Positions 62,751 to 64,000 of a stretch of DNA of 64,000 bases are shown one piece after another. Source of the stretch: an uncultured Dokdonia sp. (GTDB taxonomy: Bacteria > Bacteroidota > Bacteroidia > Flavobacteriales > Flavobacteriaceae). Below the pieces are notes generated by a model. That model ran no database searches. It was not told the DNA's origin and saw nothing but the letters and a program-made list of their open reading frames with translations. The stretch's first letter is position 1, and the number at the start of each line of letters is the position of its first letter. The stretch covers positions 1 to 64,000 of the forward strand of contig NZ_CALEMI010000031.1 of assembly GCF_937910895.1 (NCBI RefSeq), read 5' to 3'. Both the position numbers and the translations under genes were made by a program.

Positions 62751-63197
62751 ATGGTCATAGATACACTTCAGCAACTATATAAAAGAGATCTCACACGACT
62801 TAAAAAAGAAATCACGTCGTACACTAAAGAAGAAAATCTTTGGATAGTAGATGGTGCTATTGCAAACTCTGGAGGGAATCTCTGCTTGCATTTGTTAGGA
62901 AATCTTAACGCCTTTATCGGCGCACAAATAGGGAAGACTGGATATATACGTGATCGCGAGTTTGAATTTGCAGGAAAAAATGTGTCTATAGCATTACTAG
63001 CACGTCAGATAGATGACACGATCGTTACCGTAGAAAATGCATTAGCACTTTTAGATAACAGGCAACTCGCATCTGAGTATCCCATCAAGGTTTTTAAAGA
63101 AGCCATGACCTACGAGTTCTTTCTAATACACCTGTCGTCCCATCTAACCTATCATTTGGGACAGATCAATTATCACAGGCGTTTGTTAGACAAGTAA
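62751..63197 (+). CDS. DUF1572 / DinB-like protein
   Basis: 148 residues, all-helical. IANSGGNLCLHLLGNLNAFI and LSSHLTYHLGQINYHRRLL contain the DinB-fold His positions (H...H...HxxxH-like) expected for a metal-binding four-helix bundle. DUF1572 is a DinB-superfamily member, possibly a thiol-transferase or hydrolase; activity is unproven. It is cotranscribed with CIA30. Confidence 0.85.
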   Translation: MVIDTLQQLYKRDLTRLKKEITSYTKEENLWIVDGAIANSGGNLCLHLLGNLNAFIGAQIGKTGYIRDREFEFAGKNVSIALLARQIDDTIVTVENALALLDNRQLASEYPIKVFKEAMTYEFFLIHLSSHLTYHLGQINYHRRLLDK

Positions 63198-63224
63198 TAC
63201 CAATCGGTAAATAGTATAAATAAT

Positions 63225-63584
63225 CTACTGTTTTATTTTTACAGGAACAGGACCTCCATTAGTAATCCATCCGCCACCTATTTCATCTAGGTTGACATCA
63301 AGTTCGTCACTGGTACTTATCCCGTATAAATTGACTCTAAGTTCATCATAGGTATCAATGTTTTTGATGTTCACATCCAATTGTTCTGTGGTAGAAAGGC
63401 GCACCGTAATAGATCCATCCTCATTTACAGGAACAAGTCCATAGTTACTATTAGTATTAGGTGTTTTAACACGATTTGAAGAGGCGTGAGCTTCAGGAAA
63501 TATAGCTACATCTTTTAGAGCAATGACAGAAAGTGCGATGGCAATTACAGTAAGAACAGATTTTGTATAACGATCAGTTTTCAT
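63225..63584 (-). CDS. Small exported hypothetical protein
   Basis: 119 residues. The N-terminal helix (VLTVIAIALSVIALKDVAIF) is followed by a mature region of repeated short strands (SITVRLSTTEQLDVNIKNID, LRVNLYGISTSDELDVNLDE) with alternating hydrophobics. It is convergent with the DUF1572-like gene. No family recognised. Confidence 0.65.
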   Translation of the reverse strand: MKTDRYTKSVLTVIAIALSVIALKDVAIFPEAHASSNRVKTPNTNSNYGLVPVNEDGSITVRLSTTEQLDVNIKNIDTYDELRVNLYGISTSDELDVNLDEIGGGWITNGGPVPVKIKQ

Positions 63585-63710
63585 AATGTCTTGTTTTTAA
63601 TTAGTAGATCAATATAATCAAAAATAACGCCATGTCTTTTTGCTATAACCAACCTTGAATAGTGTTCTATTATATACACTTTCGTCCTTTAGCGGGATCA
63701 GTATAAATTT

Positions 63711-63726
63711 CGCTTTCGCGAAAGCG
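63711..63726. repeat. CGCTTTCGCGAAAGCG palindrome copy (near the right edge)
   Basis: Perfect copy between the divergent end of the exported protein gene and the terminator at 63744. Confidence 0.8.
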
Positions 63727-63743
63727 AAAAAAGACACAAAAAA

Positions 63744-63775
63744 AACAGGTAGTTTGCAAAAACTACCTGTTTTTT
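63744..63775 (-). terminator. Terminator of the right-edge gene
   Basis: AAACAGGTAGTTT-gcaa-AAACTACCTGTTT with T residues on both strands; it ends the minus-strand gene at 63794. Confidence 0.8.
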
Positions 63776-63793
63776 AGGTTATAAGAGAGATGA

Positions 63794-64000
63794 TTAATTA
63801 ATTTTTTTACCTTTCATTTCCTGTCCTCCTTGATATAAAGTAACGTGAGTAACCTTATTTGTGGTGTCTCGTGTAAAGAACAATTTTGCAGGTACTATTT
63901 TTAAGAAAAAGGCATCGGTGTCTTCTCCAAAAATTTCAATTTTGGGTTGCCCAGTCGCCTGTGCAAAAATTTGACTTCCTTCTATGGTAATCACAATGCT
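63794..64000 (-). CDS. Partial CDS, C-terminus of a DUF3471-like or hydrolase-tail protein
   Basis: The frame is open to the window edge, so the listed ATG is internal. The visible 68 residues (SQIFAQATGQPKIEIFGEDT, FFLKIVPAKLFFTRD, VTHVTLYQGGQEMKGKKI) resemble the beta-strand C-terminal domain (DUF3471-like) that follows serine hydrolase or similar domains in Bacteroidota secreted proteins. The catalytic part lies outside the window. Confidence 0.55.
   Translation of the reverse strand, partial: SIVITIEGSQIFAQATGQPKIEIFGEDTDAFFLKIVPAKLFFTRDTTNKVTHVTLYQGGQEMKGKKIN

Overview
The window looks like a chromosomal segment of a marine-type member of the Flavobacteriaceae (Bacteroidota). Gene content supports this: GLPGLI-family proteins, a DUF5686 protein, an RprXY-like two-component pair, a Na+-pumping pyrophosphatase, EgtB/EgtD and class I lanthipeptide precursors with the flavobacterial LNK...ISxL leader. 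So do AT-rich sequence, promoters of the TTG-N20-TAnnTTTG type, and a palindrome (CGCTTTCGCGAAAGCG) scattered between genes. A Dokdonia-like genus is a guess from that palindrome. No rRNA, tRNA or CRISPR array was seen.

Positions 1-12.1 kb are an accessory region. It holds an Imm26-like gene, a DUF6119/TIGR04141-type gene, a controller-type HTH gene with a single-chain restriction-methylation-specificity enzyme, and a small orphan gene. Between them lie long imperfect inverted repeats with an internal hairpin, ending in ACGTTR-type boxes. These resemble integron attC sites, so the region reads like an array of gene cassettes, although no integron integrase is visible. The array is damaged by an IS91-type element (tyrosine recombinase plus Y2 transposase, both with single-base frame disruptions) and by a group II intron remnant sitting in the arm of one attC-like site. 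That intron is itself interrupted by an IS110-family element with a candidate bridge RNA. The palindrome common in the rest of the window is absent here, which fits foreign origin.

Positions 12.1-16.3 kb are ordinary chromosome on the minus strand: DUF427, egtD and egtB (ergothioneine-type biosynthesis), a TonB-C-like secreted protein and thyA.

Positions 16.5-35.1 kb form a large ribosomal-peptide (class I lanthipeptide) gene cluster. It has six lanthipeptide-type precursors, three of them (25616-25789, 26000-26146, 26381-26527) plus a fourth (26811-26978) too short for the ORF track. It also has two double-glycine bacteriocin-type peptides and a C39-like/VKOR/thioredoxin fusion. The maturation and export genes are LanC, a split LanB (dehydratase core plus separate SpaB-C elimination protein), a C39-peptidase ABC transporter and an HlyD-type adaptor. 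Three paralogous membrane-spanning regulators (signal peptide, TPR, one transmembrane helix, AraC HTH) each sit next to a precursor gene. Two have tandem 22-bp-period operator-like repeats upstream. Four peptide genes share a conserved 5' leader (ACCGAAAA...AGAGTAGGT), and most have their own terminator.

Positions 35.3-51.9 kb are core metabolism: nucleoside transporter, BFN nuclease-domain protein, EtfAB, pyruvate dehydrogenase E1 beta, DUF5686, soluble and membrane pyrophosphatases, a peroxiredoxin-like protein, a lipoprotein, an App1-type phosphatase and a deoxynucleoside kinase. Positions 48.4 and 52.1-52.4 kb carry three copies of a dispersed ~100-140 bp repeat, one of which interrupts a decayed duplicate of the neighbouring response regulator.

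Positions 52.5-62.2 kb pair an RprXY-like two-component system with a divergent envelope operon (TlpA-type lipoprotein, small secreted protein, two GLPGLI proteins, a TonB-receptor-like barrel, a second TlpA protein). Between them are three GTTAAC boxes at exact 10-bp spacing, a likely response-regulator site. The window ends with CIA30, a DUF1572/DinB-like protein, a small exported protein and a gene running off the right edge.
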